A DNA stretch of 64,000 bases, taken from positions 1,364,001 to 1,428,000 of the forward strand of contig OZ243107.1 of assembly GCA_965212245.1 (NCBI GenBank), written 5' to 3'. The DNA is from CAKZNE01 sp040222435. Lineage in GTDB: Bacteria > Bacteroidota > Bacteroidia > Flavobacteriales > Schleiferiaceae. Under the pieces are notes generated by a model that had not been told where the DNA came from, did no database searches, and was given only the letters and a program-made list of their open reading frames with translations. Made by a program: the position numbers and the translations under genes. Numbering within the stretch: the stretch's first letter is position 1; the number at the start of each line of letters is the position of its first letter. Positions 52,803-62,569 of the stretch are shown in pieces.

Positions 52803-55800
52803 GTGAATTTATTTGCTCAAAATAACACTTTGGTATGGATCGGATTGATCAGCTTGATTTTTCCAAAACTGATGATGGGTTGTGAGCCTAAAGTGAACCT
52901 GGGGGGTAGTATTAGTTTTTGTTCCGGAAACAACATAATCCTTAATGCTTCGTATCCCAATTCTGTGTATTTGTGGAGTACGGGTCAGGTTACCCCTACT
53001 ATTACAGTTTCCACTTCAGGAACTTATTGGGTGTCAGTAACCAACTCTTGTGGAAACACAAGAGATACCATTGATGTATATGTTGACCAACCTCTTAACA
53101 TAAACCTGGGCAATAATAAAACTATTTGCAAAGGCTCAACCCTTACACTTACACCGCCTTTTTCACCATCCTATCAATATACATGGCAGGACGGCTCTCA
53201 GGGAAGTAGTTTTACGGTTACTCAGGCCGGCACTTATCATGTAACAGTGCAGAATTCCTGTGGAGTTTTTTCAGATACCATCAGTATTACGGAGGAAGAC
53301 CCTCCTGTTGTAAACCTGGGGCCGGATATTTTTAAATGCGATAATTCGCCCGTTACCCTGGATGCCGGAATACAGGCCTCACCCGTAAGATGGAGTACAG
53401 CTCAAAGTGGAAGGTTTATAACGGTGTCCAATACGGGAACGTATTGGGCTTTTGTGCGGAATGCCTGTGGTACATTTTATGATTCTGTAGATGTGTATTA
53501 CTCTAAGGGGCCAACTCTTAACCTGGGAAATACTATACACCTTTGTATAGGTGGCACCATTACCCTTGATCCGGGCGCTGGTACCCAGGCCAGTTATTTA
53601 TGGAGTACCGGAGCTCAAACACCTACTCTTACCGTAGGTAGCCCCGGAACCTATTGGCTGCGTTTAACGGATGCCTGTGGGGTTTTTTACGATACGGTGA
53701 ATGTAGTGCCGGCAGGTCCGGCCAATGTAAACCTCGGTCCGGATACAGCAATTTGCAGGGGTCAGTCCATCACTCTTAATGCCGGCTTTCCGGGCAGCAA
53801 ATATCAATGGAGCGTAGGGTCCTTCCAACGAACTATAACTGTAGATTCAGCCGGTGTGTATTGGGTGGGGGTAGATAATGGGTGTGGTTACCGTTATGAT
53901 TCTATTGAAATAATTGAAATAATTCCTCCGCGTGATTCTTTGCCGGATACACTTACTGTATGTCCCGGTAGAATAAGAACGGTGGATGCCGGATATTGGG
54001 GGCCTAATACCAATTATATATGGGATGATAATAGCACCGGACGCACCCATGATTTTGGTTTCCCGGGACTTCATTGGGTTACTGTAAGCAATCCCTGTGG
54101 TGTTTTTACAGACACGTTTGCACTTAAGAATGACCAACCTTATGTTCTGAATCTGGGTCCTGACACTACTCTTTGCGAGCCCTATTATGATCTTTTTGCA
54201 GGTAAGCTAACACCTTATGATACTGTGGTATGGTCTACCGGTGACTCTGCTGTTGCAGACCTCAGGGCAATCAGCACAGCCGTTTATTGGGTGGAGGTGC
54301 GTAATACCTGTGGTATTTTCAGGGATAGTGTGAGGGTGGTGCTTCTAAAGCCCAATTCAGGTATTAAATCTGGCGGAAGCGATATCTGTGAAGGGGATAC
54401 TATGCAACTTTGGGTCTTAAATCAACAGGAAACCAATTATTTGTGGAGTACAGGCGATACTACTTCTGCTATTAGTATTACACAAGCGGGTACCTATTGG
54501 GTTGACATTTCTAATTTATGTGACACTATTTCCGATACTATTACTATTTATAAAGATCACCCAATTGTTTTTTCCCTGGGCCCGGATGATACTATTTGTC
54601 AGGGAGATATAAGGGTTTTGGATGTAAGTGGTGCCGGAGCTGATTCAGTAATCTGGAATACGGGTTTAAGAACAACGGTTTTACCCGTTGACTCCAGCGG
54701 CACGTATTGGGTGGAGATGTATAATGCCTGCGGTCTGTTTACGGATACGGTCCATATAGAGGTGAAGCCGCAACCACAAAGGAAATTGCAGCCGGTTAAT
54801 TTTTGTACAGACACCACGTATACCTTGGATGCCAGCCAGAGTGTGCCATCTGCTTATTTATGGAATAATGGTGCCCAAACACCTACATTAACTATCTCTC
54901 AGGGAGGATGGTATTATGTGGATATTACCAATAGTTGTGGTACCATACGAGATTCGGTTTTCGTCACTGCGGAACAGTATATTCCTCAGTTTAACCTTGG
55001 AAAGGATACAGTCTTCTGCCAGGGTTCAATAACGCTTGATCCCGGAACTTATACAGGCGCCAGCTATCTGTGGCAAAACGGGTTAAGGAGCCCTACCTTA
55101 ATAGCCAATCGTTCAGGCACCTATTTTGTAAAAGTTGAAAACAGTTGCAATGCCCGTTGGGATACAATCAATGTTCTGATAACCGGGCCACCCAAGCTTA
55201 TACTAGGTACTGAGGTGAGGTTTTGTTATACCAACACCTTTACATTAAATGCCCAAAATCCAGGCTGTGACTATTTATGGAATACGGGTGATACTACACA
55301 ATCCATTGTGGTGGATACCAGTGGCACATTCTGGTGCACCATCAGCAACCCCTGCGGGGTTTTAACCGATACGGTGGAAGTAATTATTGAATACGACCTT
55401 GACGATCTTGACCTGGGTCCGGATACACTTATTTGTGAGGGAGAGACGTTGACGCTGCATACCCGGTACCCGGATACCCGAACCGTGTGGCAGGATGGTT
55501 CAGGAGAAGAGTTTTTTCAAGTAACACAGACCGGGTTGTACTGGGTAGAGTTATTCAACACCTGCGGGCAGTGGGAGGATAGTATTTATGTAGAAGTAGA
55601 AGGTGTGCCCGTATTTACTTTGGGACCTGATACCGGCATATGCATAGACGATGGAAACTTGCGGCTTACCGGTCCTCAGGGTATGAGCAGCTACCTGTGG
55701 AGCAATGGCGAACAAACCCGTGAAACTGTGTTTTTACAGCCCGGGAAGCACTGGCTTACTGTGACCAATTCCTGCTTTTCGTATACAGACACTATTTATG

Positions 55801-56516
55801 CCGAATTGGAATATCCGATTGATGTGGATCTTGGACCGGACACAAGTTTCTGTGAAACGGAAATGTATTGGCTGGACAGCCGGGTAGAAAATTACACCGT
55901 AAGATGGGAAAATGGATCTACCGGCAGGTATCGTGAACTTTCGTCCACTGGAATGTACTGGGCCAGAGTACGCAATAGTTGTGGGGTTTTTTATGATACC
56001 GTATCCGTGAGGTTTGATGAAATACTTACGCCTCCTGTAGTAGATACCTTGATCTGCAGGGATGATTCTGCATTGGTGGACCTCACCAACCTTGCATATG
56101 ACTTTAAATGGTTTGATGGAAAAACGCAAAAAGTGCGGACTTTTACAGAAGCAGGTATATACCCTCTATATATATCCAATAAATGTGGAACTTTTGAGCA
56201 GTTGTACCTGGTAAGTTTATCCAATTGTGACTGTCCGCTTTTTGTGCCCAACAGCTTTACACCTAATGGAGATGGGCTTAATGAAAAATTCAGGATAGGG
56301 CACAGTTGTATGCTGAAGCAATACTATCTTCAGATTTTTGACCGTTGGGGGATGCTGGTGTTTGAGACCAATGACCCGGCAGCGGAGTGGGACGGAACTT
56401 TTAAAGGAGACCGGATGTCCCCGGGGGTATATTCCTATCAGTTGTACTATGAGTGGAATGTATATCAGTCGGACCGGCAAAAAACAAAACACGGTACCAT
56501 AAGCTTATTGCGGTAA
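52803..56516 (+). CDS. Giant repeat protein with gliding-motility/T9SS type B C-terminal domain
   Basis: A GTG start at 52803 gives 1237 residues. A start later than about residue 24 would remove the hydrophobic leader, so the GTG or a nearby TTG is needed. After the leader come about 16 repeats of roughly 70 residues following the theme LGPDTxxC...LxA...YLWSTG...TITVxxSGTYWVxVxNxCGxxxDTIxV. Most have two cysteines, one near the start and one in the N-x-C-G element. The last about 95 residues contain FVPNSFTPNGDGLNEKF, FDRWGMLVFE and SPGVYSYQL, the gliding-motility-associated C-terminal domain used for type IX export (type B). It is probably a surface adhesin or filament component. A -7-type TATTTTTG lies at 52763-52770. 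It is 28 bases before thiL. Confidence 0.9.
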   Translation: MNLFAQNNTLVWIGLISLIFPKLMMGCEPKVNLGGSISFCSGNNIILNASYPNSVYLWSTGQVTPTITVSTSGTYWVSVTNSCGNTRDTIDVYVDQPLNINLGNNKTICKGSTLTLTPPFSPSYQYTWQDGSQGSSFTVTQAGTYHVTVQNSCGVFSDTISITEEDPPVVNLGPDIFKCDNSPVTLDAGIQASPVRWSTAQSGRFITVSNTGTYWAFVRNACGTFYDSVDVYYSKGPTLNLGNTIHLCIGGTITLDPGAGTQASYLWSTGAQTPTLTVGSPGTYWLRLTDACGVFYDTVNVVPAGPANVNLGPDTAICRGQSITLNAGFPGSKYQWSVGSFQRTITVDSAGVYWVGVDNGCGYRYDSIEIIEIIPPRDSLPDTLTVCPGRIRTVDAGYWGPNTNYIWDDNSTGRTHDFGFPGLHWVTVSNPCGVFTDTFALKNDQPYVLNLGPDTTLCEPYYDLFAGKLTPYDTVVWSTGDSAVADLRAISTAVYWVEVRNTCGIFRDSVRVVLLKPNSGIKSGGSDICEGDTMQLWVLNQQETNYLWSTGDTTSAISITQAGTYWVDISNLCDTISDTITIYKDHPIVFSLGPDDTICQGDIRVLDVSGAGADSVIWNTGLRTTVLPVDSSGTYWVEMYNACGLFTDTVHIEVKPQPQRKLQPVNFCTDTTYTLDASQSVPSAYLWNNGAQTPTLTISQGGWYYVDITNSCGTIRDSVFVTAEQYIPQFNLGKDTVFCQGSITLDPGTYTGASYLWQNGLRSPTLIANRSGTYFVKVENSCNARWDTINVLITGPPKLILGTEVRFCYTNTFTLNAQNPGCDYLWNTGDTTQSIVVDTSGTFWCTISNPCGVLTDTVEVIIEYDLDDLDLGPDTLICEGETLTLHTRYPDTRTVWQDGSGEEFFQVTQTGLYWVELFNTCGQWEDSIYVEVEGVPVFTLGPDTGICIDDGNLRLTGPQGMSSYLWSNGEQTRETVFLQPGKHWLTVTNSCFSYTDTIYAELEYPIDVDLGPDTSFCETEMYWLDSRVENYTVRWENGSTGRYRELSSTGMYWARVRNSCGVFYDTVSVRFDEILTPPVVDTLICRDDSALVDLTNLAYDFKWFDGKTQKVRTFTEAGIYPLYISNKCGTFEQLYLVSLSNCDCPLFVPNSFTPNGDGLNEKFRIGHSCMLKQYYLQIFDRWGMLVFETNDPAAEWDGTFKGDRMSPGVYSYQLYYEWNVYQSDRQKTKHGTISLLR

Positions 56517-56544
56517 GGACAATTCCTTTTGGTAATTTTGCCGC

Positions 56545-57597
56545 ATGAGTGAAAATCAGAACGAAGAGTTTACGCCCTTATCGGAGTTGGGAGAGTTTGG
56601 CCTTATTGATCAATTGACCCAAAAATTCCCTCTGCAAAATGCTTCTTCTATTAAAGGTATAGGAGATGATGCAGCGGTTATTGAAATGCTGGATAAGCAA
56701 ACCGTGGTAAGTACAGATATGCTGGTAGAAGGTGTGCATTTTGATTTCACCTATGTTCCTCCCCAGCATTTAGGATACAAGGCAGTGGTAGTAAATCTTT
56801 CTGATATCTATGCTATGAATGCCAGGCCTACCCAGATAGTGGTAAGCATTGCCATCTCCAATCGTTTTAGTCTTGAGTTTGTAGATAAGATCTATGAAGG
56901 TATCCGGGCTGCCTGTAATTTTTATGAGGTAGACCTGGTAGGAGGAGATACTACTTCATCCTTCTCCGGGCTTATCATAAGTATTACGGCTATTGGGCAG
57001 GTAGATGAAAAAGCTGTGGTGTATCGAGATGGAGCAAAAACTACAGACCTCTTAGTGGTATCAGGCGATTTGGGAGGAGCTTATATGGGTTTACAGCTTC
57101 TGGAAAGGGAGAAATCTGTGTTTGAATCGGATAAGAATATGCAGCCGGATCTGGAGGGGTATGAATATGTTTTGCAACGCCAGCTCAAACCGGAAGCCCG
57201 CAAAGATGTACCGGAAATACTGGAAGCTTTGGATATTAAGCCTACATCAATGATCGATATTTCAGACGGGCTGAGTTCTGAAATATTGCACATATGCCGT
57301 CAGTCAGGGGTGGGCATGCGTTTACATGAAGATAAAATACCCATAGACCCTACGGTGTATAAGCTTTGTGAGGAGTTTGATCTTACCACTACTACCGTGG
57401 CTCTAAGTGGAGGTGAAGATTATGAACTTCTTTTCACCATTGATCTCCAGGATTATGAAAAGATCAAAGGAAACCCCAATTTTACGGTTATCGGTCATGT
57501 GGTGGATGAATCGGAAGGAGCTAACCTCTTTACCCGTGATGATAAGGCTATTCGCCTAACCGCCCAGGGCTGGGATGCGATGCTTAAAAAGGACTAA
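56545..57597 (+). CDS. thiL: ThiL, thiamine-monophosphate kinase
   Basis: The 350-residue protein has ThiL motifs: IKGIGDDAAVIE near the N-terminus, VSTDMLVEGVHFDFTY, NLSDIYAMNARP, VGGDTTSS and SGGEDYELLF. It phosphorylates thiamine monophosphate to thiamine diphosphate. Thiamine biosynthesis genes are not nearby, and I saw no TPP riboswitch. A TAATTTTG element (56533-56540) ends four bases before the ATG, so a nearly leaderless transcript is possible; alternatively it is co-transcribed with the repeat-protein gene 28 bases upstream. It is convergent with the alpha/beta hydrolase gene. Confidence 0.93.
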   Translation: MSENQNEEFTPLSELGEFGLIDQLTQKFPLQNASSIKGIGDDAAVIEMLDKQTVVSTDMLVEGVHFDFTYVPPQHLGYKAVVVNLSDIYAMNARPTQIVVSIAISNRFSLEFVDKIYEGIRAACNFYEVDLVGGDTTSSFSGLIISITAIGQVDEKAVVYRDGAKTTDLLVVSGDLGGAYMGLQLLEREKSVFESDKNMQPDLEGYEYVLQRQLKPEARKDVPEILEALDIKPTSMIDISDGLSSEILHICRQSGVGMRLHEDKIPIDPTVYKLCEEFDLTTTTVALSGGEDYELLFTIDLQDYEKIKGNPNFTVIGHVVDESEGANLFTRDDKAIRLTAQGWDAMLKKD

Positions 57598-57600
57598 ACC

Positions 57601-58383
57601 TTAGTTCGCATTCAGGAATTTCCGAATTGATGCTAAAACAATCTCTTTATCTTCAATGTGAGACATATGCCCGTTTTCTGTTATGCAGGGAGTTACTCTT
57701 TCAGCTTGTAGCTGAGGTTCGAGAACCGAAAAGGGTAGAATAGGGTCATGCCGCGCTGCAATAAACAGTACCGGATAGGGTGCAAAATGAAGTAAAACTT
57801 CCCGGTCCGGGCGGATCTTCATCCCTTCCAAAGCAGCTACGATTCCCTGTGGAGAGGTTTTTAGAGCTTCCTTCTTAATGGTGTTTACGGTTTCGCGCAG
57901 CGCAATCCGGTTTTTGGGGCGAAATAAATTAGGAATGCTTTTCCGTACAAAGCTTTTTGGGTTTTCTTTAACCAGGGCTATAGCCCGGTTGCGATCGGTT
58001 TTCTTTTTAGCTGAGTCAGCCCGGGCGGTTGAGTTCTGAAGAATAATACCCCGAATATGATCCGGGTATTTCTCCGCAAAAGCGAGGGCAGCATACCCCC
58101 CCATTGAGTGCCCCGCCAGGAAAACCTTTTTCAGTTTTAAGATATTCACTAAAGCCTTTATCACCTCAGCCATATCTTCCATGGTGTGGATATACCCCAG
58201 GTTCTCGGAATCGCCATGCCCGGGAAGGTCTAAAGTAATAGCCCGGTATTTTTTAGGCAAGCCCGTAATGAGGTCTTTCCACATGGATTGGTTTTCTAAA
58301 AAACCGTGTAGAAAGATCACGGCAATACCGGGGCCCGGGTCTGTGTAACTAAAGCTGGCGGAACGGTATAAAAAACTTGGCAT
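57601..58383 (-). CDS. Alpha/beta hydrolase
   Basis: The 260-residue protein has the oxyanion HGF (26-28), the DLPGHGDS segment, nucleophile S93 in GHSMGGYAAL and a C-terminal histidine in NGHMSH. The family includes esterases, BioH-like and haloperoxidase-like enzymes; I cannot say which reaction it performs. It is cytoplasmic by the lack of a signal. It shares a minus-strand pair with aminopeptidase P, 23 bases apart, and is convergent with thiL three bases away. Confidence 0.9.
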   Translation of the reverse strand: MPSFLYRSASFSYTDPGPGIAVIFLHGFLENQSMWKDLITGLPKKYRAITLDLPGHGDSENLGYIHTMEDMAEVIKALVNILKLKKVFLAGHSMGGYAALAFAEKYPDHIRGIILQNSTARADSAKKKTDRNRAIALVKENPKSFVRKSIPNLFRPKNRIALRETVNTIKKEALKTSPQGIVAALEGMKIRPDREVLLHFAPYPVLFIAARHDPILPFSVLEPQLQAERVTPCITENGHMSHIEDKEIVLASIRKFLNAN

Positions 58384-58406
58384 AAACAGTTACACCCTTA
58401 AATTAT

Positions 58407-59696
58407 TCAGGAGTTCATGGCTTCTTCTATCTCTTCCACTTCTTTAGGAATAGCAGCAGTCATATTCAGATTCTCTTTTTCGCCAATTACAATATCGTCC
58501 TCAATCCTGATCCCGATCCCTTCCTCAGGAATATAAATACCGGGCTCGCAGGTAAAGGCATTGCCCACTTCCATTTTAGCCGTCCACAATCCTGAATCAT
58601 GCACGTCCAGACCAATATAATGCGAAGTACCGTGCATAAAGTATTTCTTATAAGCAGGCCAGTCCGGATTTTCATTTTTCACATCCGTTTTGTCAATCAG
58701 ACCAAGTTGGAGCAGTTCATCGGTCATTAGCTTACCCACCTCTTTATGATATTCATGTAATTGGTTGCCGGGTCGCAACATTCCCAAAGAAGTTTTTTGC
58801 ACCCGGAGCACGGCATTATACACTTGCTTTTGCCGCTCTGTAAAACGCCCGTTTACCGGAAATGCGCGGGTAACGTCAGAAGCGTAATTGGCATACCAGC
58901 ACCCACAGTCAAACAGAACCAATTCACCAGCATTGCAAGTGTCATTATTTTCCACGTAATGCAATACGCAGGCGTTTTCACCTGAGGCAATGATGGGGTC
59001 ATATGAAAATCCATCTGCTTGATTACGAATGTATTCATGAAGGAATTCAGCTTCTAATTCGTATTCCTTAACACCAGGTTTCATGAATTTAAGCACCCGG
59101 TTAAAAGCTTTGGCATTAATGTCTGAAGCTCTTTGCAAAAGCTCAATCTCAAGTGGCGACTTTACCGCCCGTATCCGGTGCATAAAGGGCTCGCTACGCT
59201 GGTAGTTATGCAATGGATATTTTCCCTTTATCCATTCGCGGAAACGGTCATCACGAGTTTGTACCTCTGATGATTTACGCAAATGCTCGTTGGTGTTGAG
59301 GTATACATTTTCAGCCTGACTCATGAGGTTGGCCAGGGTAACCTCCATATCCTTCAGCCACATTATATTTTGGATACTGGACACTTCAGTTCCTTCCTTT
59401 TTATCCAGTTTAGCACCTTCCCAGCGAGCAATGTGATCATTGGTTTCTTTTAAAAACAGGATTTCACGGTGCTTTGGGTCAAAAGCATCGGGAAAAAGCA
59501 CCAATACACTTTCCTCCTGATCCGCTCCAGATAAATAGAACATATCCTTATTCTGAATAAACTTCATATTGCCATCCGCATTGGAAGGCATAATGTCGTT
59601 GGAGTTGAATATGGCAATGGAGTTGGGCTTCAGATACTTGATGAAACGTTGCCGGTTTTCCGTGAATAGTCGGGAAGATATTTTATCGTATTTCAT
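58407..59696 (-). CDS. pepP: Aminopeptidase P (Xaa-Pro aminopeptidase, M24)
   Basis: An upstream start at 59771 would add 25 residues. ATG 59696 (MKYDKISSRLF) is preferred because it matches the family's start, and it gives 429 residues. The N-terminal aminopeptidase P domain (YLSGADQEESVLVL) is followed by the M24 catalytic domain with metal ligands in FDCGCWY and SDVTRAFP, histidine in HGTSHYIGLDVHD, and glutamates in CEPGIYI and RIEDDIV. It removes an N-terminal residue ahead of proline. A TAACTTTG element (59722-59715) lies 19 bases before the start. The gene is divergent from sdhC. Confidence 0.92.
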   Translation of the reverse strand: MKYDKISSRLFTENRQRFIKYLKPNSIAIFNSNDIMPSNADGNMKFIQNKDMFYLSGADQEESVLVLFPDAFDPKHREILFLKETNDHIARWEGAKLDKKEGTEVSSIQNIMWLKDMEVTLANLMSQAENVYLNTNEHLRKSSEVQTRDDRFREWIKGKYPLHNYQRSEPFMHRIRAVKSPLEIELLQRASDINAKAFNRVLKFMKPGVKEYELEAEFLHEYIRNQADGFSYDPIIASGENACVLHYVENNDTCNAGELVLFDCGCWYANYASDVTRAFPVNGRFTERQKQVYNAVLRVQKTSLGMLRPGNQLHEYHKEVGKLMTDELLQLGLIDKTDVKNENPDWPAYKKYFMHGTSHYIGLDVHDSGLWTAKMEVGNAFTCEPGIYIPEEGIGIRIEDDIVIGEKENLNMTAAIPKEVEEIEEAMNS

Positions 59697-59788
59697 AATC
59701 CTGATTTGAGGGAGCAAAGTTAGAAAAGTGAGGCAAGGGGCCATCCCGCAGAGCGGTTTTTGTATAATCAATCTAAATAAAGGTTTTA

Positions 59789-59820
59789 TTTGATAGGGGA
59801 GGCTTTGCGCTGTACTTTTG
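59789..59820 (+). promoter_or_regulatory. Promoter of the sdhCAB operon
   Basis: TTTG at 59789-59792 and TACTTTTG at 59813-59820 are separated by 20 bases. Both match the Bacteroidota consensus (-33 TTTG, -7 TAnnTTTG). The implied start near 59827 gives a leader of about 23 bases to sdhC ATG 59850. It is one of the two best promoter matches in the window. Confidence 0.7.
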
Positions 59821-59849
59821 TTTGTCCTTAAATAAAACTCAATTGTTCT

Positions 59850-60524
59850 ATGTCGTCTCAGTCGGGAATGCTTAAGTCTTCCATCGGAAGAAAAGTTGCG
59901 ATGGCGCTTTCAGCCTTATTTCTCATTATATTTCTGATTCAGCACTTCACCATTAACGTTACTTCTGTGTTTAGTGCAGAAACGTTTAATGAGCTGTCTC
60001 ACTTTATGGGAACCAATCCATTAGTGCAATTTGTGTTGCAGCCCATCCTTATGTTTGGTGTGGCTTTTCACTTTATAATGGGTTTTATACTTACCGCACG
60101 GAACAACAGTGCACGCGATGTAAAATATGCCCGCTACAATGGTGCAGCCCACTCCAGCTGGATGTCGCGTAATATGGTTTGGAGTGGTTTGTTCATCCTT
60201 TTTTTCCTGGGCTTTCACTTTTACGATTTCTGGATTCATGAGATAAACTACAAATACATTGAGTTTAATCCGGAAGATCCCACTCGTTATTATGGCGAGG
60301 TGGTTGAGATGTTCCATAACCCTGTTCGGGTGGTCATATATGTGCTTGCTTTTGTATTTCTGGCCCTTCACCTATTGCACGGCTTTGAATCTTCATTCCA
60401 GTCGTTGGGAGCCCGGCACCCCAAATACACACCGGCCATTCAGAAATTTGGAAAGTTTTACGCCATTTTTATTCCTGCCGGCTTCGTTTTTATTGCGGTG
60501 TACCACTATATAAATTCTTTGTAA
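59850..60524 (+). CDS. sdhC: SdhC, succinate dehydrogenase cytochrome b subunit
   Basis: The 224-residue protein has five predicted membrane helices and histidine-bearing segments (IQHFTINVTSV, HFIMGFIL, FHFYDFWIH, LHLLHGFESS) consistent with a di-haem b subunit of the Wolinella/Bacillus (B-type) class. It anchors SdhA and SdhB and passes electrons to the quinone pool. It is 11 bases before sdhA and carries the operon promoter upstream. Confidence 0.93.
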   Translation: MSSQSGMLKSSIGRKVAMALSALFLIIFLIQHFTINVTSVFSAETFNELSHFMGTNPLVQFVLQPILMFGVAFHFIMGFILTARNNSARDVKYARYNGAAHSSWMSRNMVWSGLFILFFLGFHFYDFWIHEINYKYIEFNPEDPTRYYGEVVEMFHNPVRVVIYVLAFVFLALHLLHGFESSFQSLGARHPKYTPAIQKFGKFYAIFIPAGFVFIAVYHYINSL

Positions 60525-60535
60525 GCTAAGATCCT

Positions 60536-62539
60536 ATGTCAGTATTAGATTCTAAGATACCTTCCGGTCCTATAGCCCAAAAATGGACTAACCATAAGAA
60601 TAATGTAAAGCTGGTAAATCCGGCCAACAAGCGTAATATCGATGTAATTGTTGTCGGTACCGGTTTAGCCGGTAGTTCTGCTGCGGCCTCACTGGCCGAG
60701 ATGGGTTACAATGTCAAGGCATTTTGTTTTCAGGATTCACCTCGCAGAGCACATTCCATTGCTGCCCAGGGTGGTATTAATGCGGCAAAAAATTACCAGA
60801 ATGATGGTGATTCGGTGTATCGTCTTTTTTATGATACAGTAAAGGGAGGAGATTACCGCTCACGTGAGGCCAATGTATATCGTCTGGCTGAGGTATCTGC
60901 CAATATTATTGACCAGGCAGTGTCACAGGGTGTTCCTTTTGCCCGCGATTATGGAGGCCAGCTGGACAACCGTTCTTTCGGGGGAGTTCAGGTGAGCCGT
61001 ACCTTCTATGCTAAGGGACAAACCGGACAGCAACTATTGCTGGGAGCATACTCTGCACTTTCCCGCCAGATATCCAAGGGAAAAGTAAAAATGTACAACC
61101 GTCATGAAATGATGGACGTGGTAATGGTGGATGGTAAATGCCGCGGAATCATTGCTAAAAACCTGGTTACGGGAGAGCTGGAGCGTCACAGCGGACATGC
61201 CGTATTGCTTTGTTCCGGAGGTTATGGAAACGTATTTTTCCTTTCAACCAATGCTATGGGTTCCAACTGCTCCGCAGCCTGGAGGGCTCATAAGAAAGGT
61301 GCTTTCATGGCTAACCCGTGTTACACCCAGATTCACCCTACCTGTATTCCGGTATCCGGAGATCACCAGTCTAAGCTTACGCTGATGTCAGAGTCTTTGC
61401 GTAACGATGGAAGAATATGGGTGCCAAAGAAAAAAGAAGATGCCGAGGCTATCCGTGCCGGCAAAAAGAAACCAACCGATCTTAAGGAAGACGAAAGAGA
61501 TTACTACCTGGAACGCAGGTATCCCTCCTTTGGAAACCTGGTGCCGCGTGATGTGGCTTCACGGGCGGCTAAGGAGCGTTGCGATGCTGGCTTTGGGGTA
61601 AACAAGACGGGTGAAGCCGTATACCTTGATTTTGCATCTGCGATAACCCGCTATGGTAAAACCGAAGCTAATGTTCAGGGCCTTGAAAACCCTTCTGATG
61701 CTGAGATCCAGAAACTGGGTAAACAAGTGGTGGAAGCCAAATACGGGAACCTCTTTGAGATGTACGAAAAGATCGTGGATGACAATCCGTATGAAACACC
61801 GATGATGATCTTTCCAGCTGTACACTATACCATGGGTGGTGTGTGGGTAGATTACAATCTGATGACTACTGTACCCGGCTTATATGCTTTGGGGGAGGCT
61901 AATTTCTCAGATCATGGAGCTAACCGTTTAGGTGCTTCTGCCCTGATGCAGGGTCTGGCGGATGGTTATTTTGTTATTCCTTACACCATTGGTAATTACC
62001 TGGCAGATGAAATCCGTACCGGTGCTATTCCAACCGATACTGCTGAGTTTGAAAGATCAGAAAGAGAAGTTAGTGACCGCATTGACCACTTGTTGAGCAA
62101 TAATGGAGCGCATTCGGTAGATCATTTCCACAAGAAGCTTGGAAAGATCATGTGGGATAAATGTGGTATGGCCCGCAACGCGGAAGGGTTGAGACAAGCT
62201 ATGCAGGAAATACAATCTTTACGCACCGATTTCTGGAAAGATGTGAAAGTTCCAGGTACCAGAAACTCTTTTAACCCTGAGTTGGACAAAGCCCTTCGGG
62301 TAGCGGACTTCCTTGAACTGGGAGAGTTGATGTGTAAAGATGCTCTTATTCGTGAAGAATCGGCCGGAGGACACTTCCGGGAAGAATATCAAACCGAAGA
62401 AGGTGAAGCATTAAGGCGTGATGAAGAATTTACTTTTGTATCGGCTTGGGAGTATAAAGGCGAACCAAAAGATGCCGAATTGCATAAAGAAGAATTGAAG
62501 TTTGAGAATATTGAATTAAAGACCAGAAGTTATAAGTAG
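60536..62539 (+). CDS. sdhA: SdhA, succinate dehydrogenase flavoprotein subunit
   Basis: The 667-residue flavoprotein has the FAD-binding VVGTGLAGSSAAASLAEMG dinucleotide motif, a HSIAAQGGINAAKNY segment whose histidine binds FAD covalently, the catalytic HPTCIP and the GEANFSDHGANRLGASALMQG segment. It oxidises succinate to fumarate in the TCA cycle. The length and sequence pattern are those of Bacteroidota forms. It is 30 bases before sdhB. Confidence 0.96.
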   Translation: MSVLDSKIPSGPIAQKWTNHKNNVKLVNPANKRNIDVIVVGTGLAGSSAAASLAEMGYNVKAFCFQDSPRRAHSIAAQGGINAAKNYQNDGDSVYRLFYDTVKGGDYRSREANVYRLAEVSANIIDQAVSQGVPFARDYGGQLDNRSFGGVQVSRTFYAKGQTGQQLLLGAYSALSRQISKGKVKMYNRHEMMDVVMVDGKCRGIIAKNLVTGELERHSGHAVLLCSGGYGNVFFLSTNAMGSNCSAAWRAHKKGAFMANPCYTQIHPTCIPVSGDHQSKLTLMSESLRNDGRIWVPKKKEDAEAIRAGKKKPTDLKEDERDYYLERRYPSFGNLVPRDVASRAAKERCDAGFGVNKTGEAVYLDFASAITRYGKTEANVQGLENPSDAEIQKLGKQVVEAKYGNLFEMYEKIVDDNPYETPMMIFPAVHYTMGGVWVDYNLMTTVPGLYALGEANFSDHGANRLGASALMQGLADGYFVIPYTIGNYLADEIRTGAIPTDTAEFERSEREVSDRIDHLLSNNGAHSVDHFHKKLGKIMWDKCGMARNAEGLRQAMQEIQSLRTDFWKDVKVPGTRNSFNPELDKALRVADFLELGELMCKDALIREESAGGHFREEYQTEEGEALRRDEEFTFVSAWEYKGEPKDAELHKEELKFENIELKTRSYK

Positions 62540-62569
62540 GGTTTTGCTCTGCGTTTAAAAGACTTACAC

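Noticed and set aside
52803..56516. Repeated DNA considered as a CRISPR array or mobile repeat
   Set aside because: The repeats are ~210 bases, in frame and divergent at DNA level; they encode protein domains, and there are no short identical repeats with spacers.
56400..56545. TPP riboswitch upstream of thiL
   Set aside because: The intergenic gap is only 28 bases, and no TPP-aptamer-like sequence is present in the preceding coding region.
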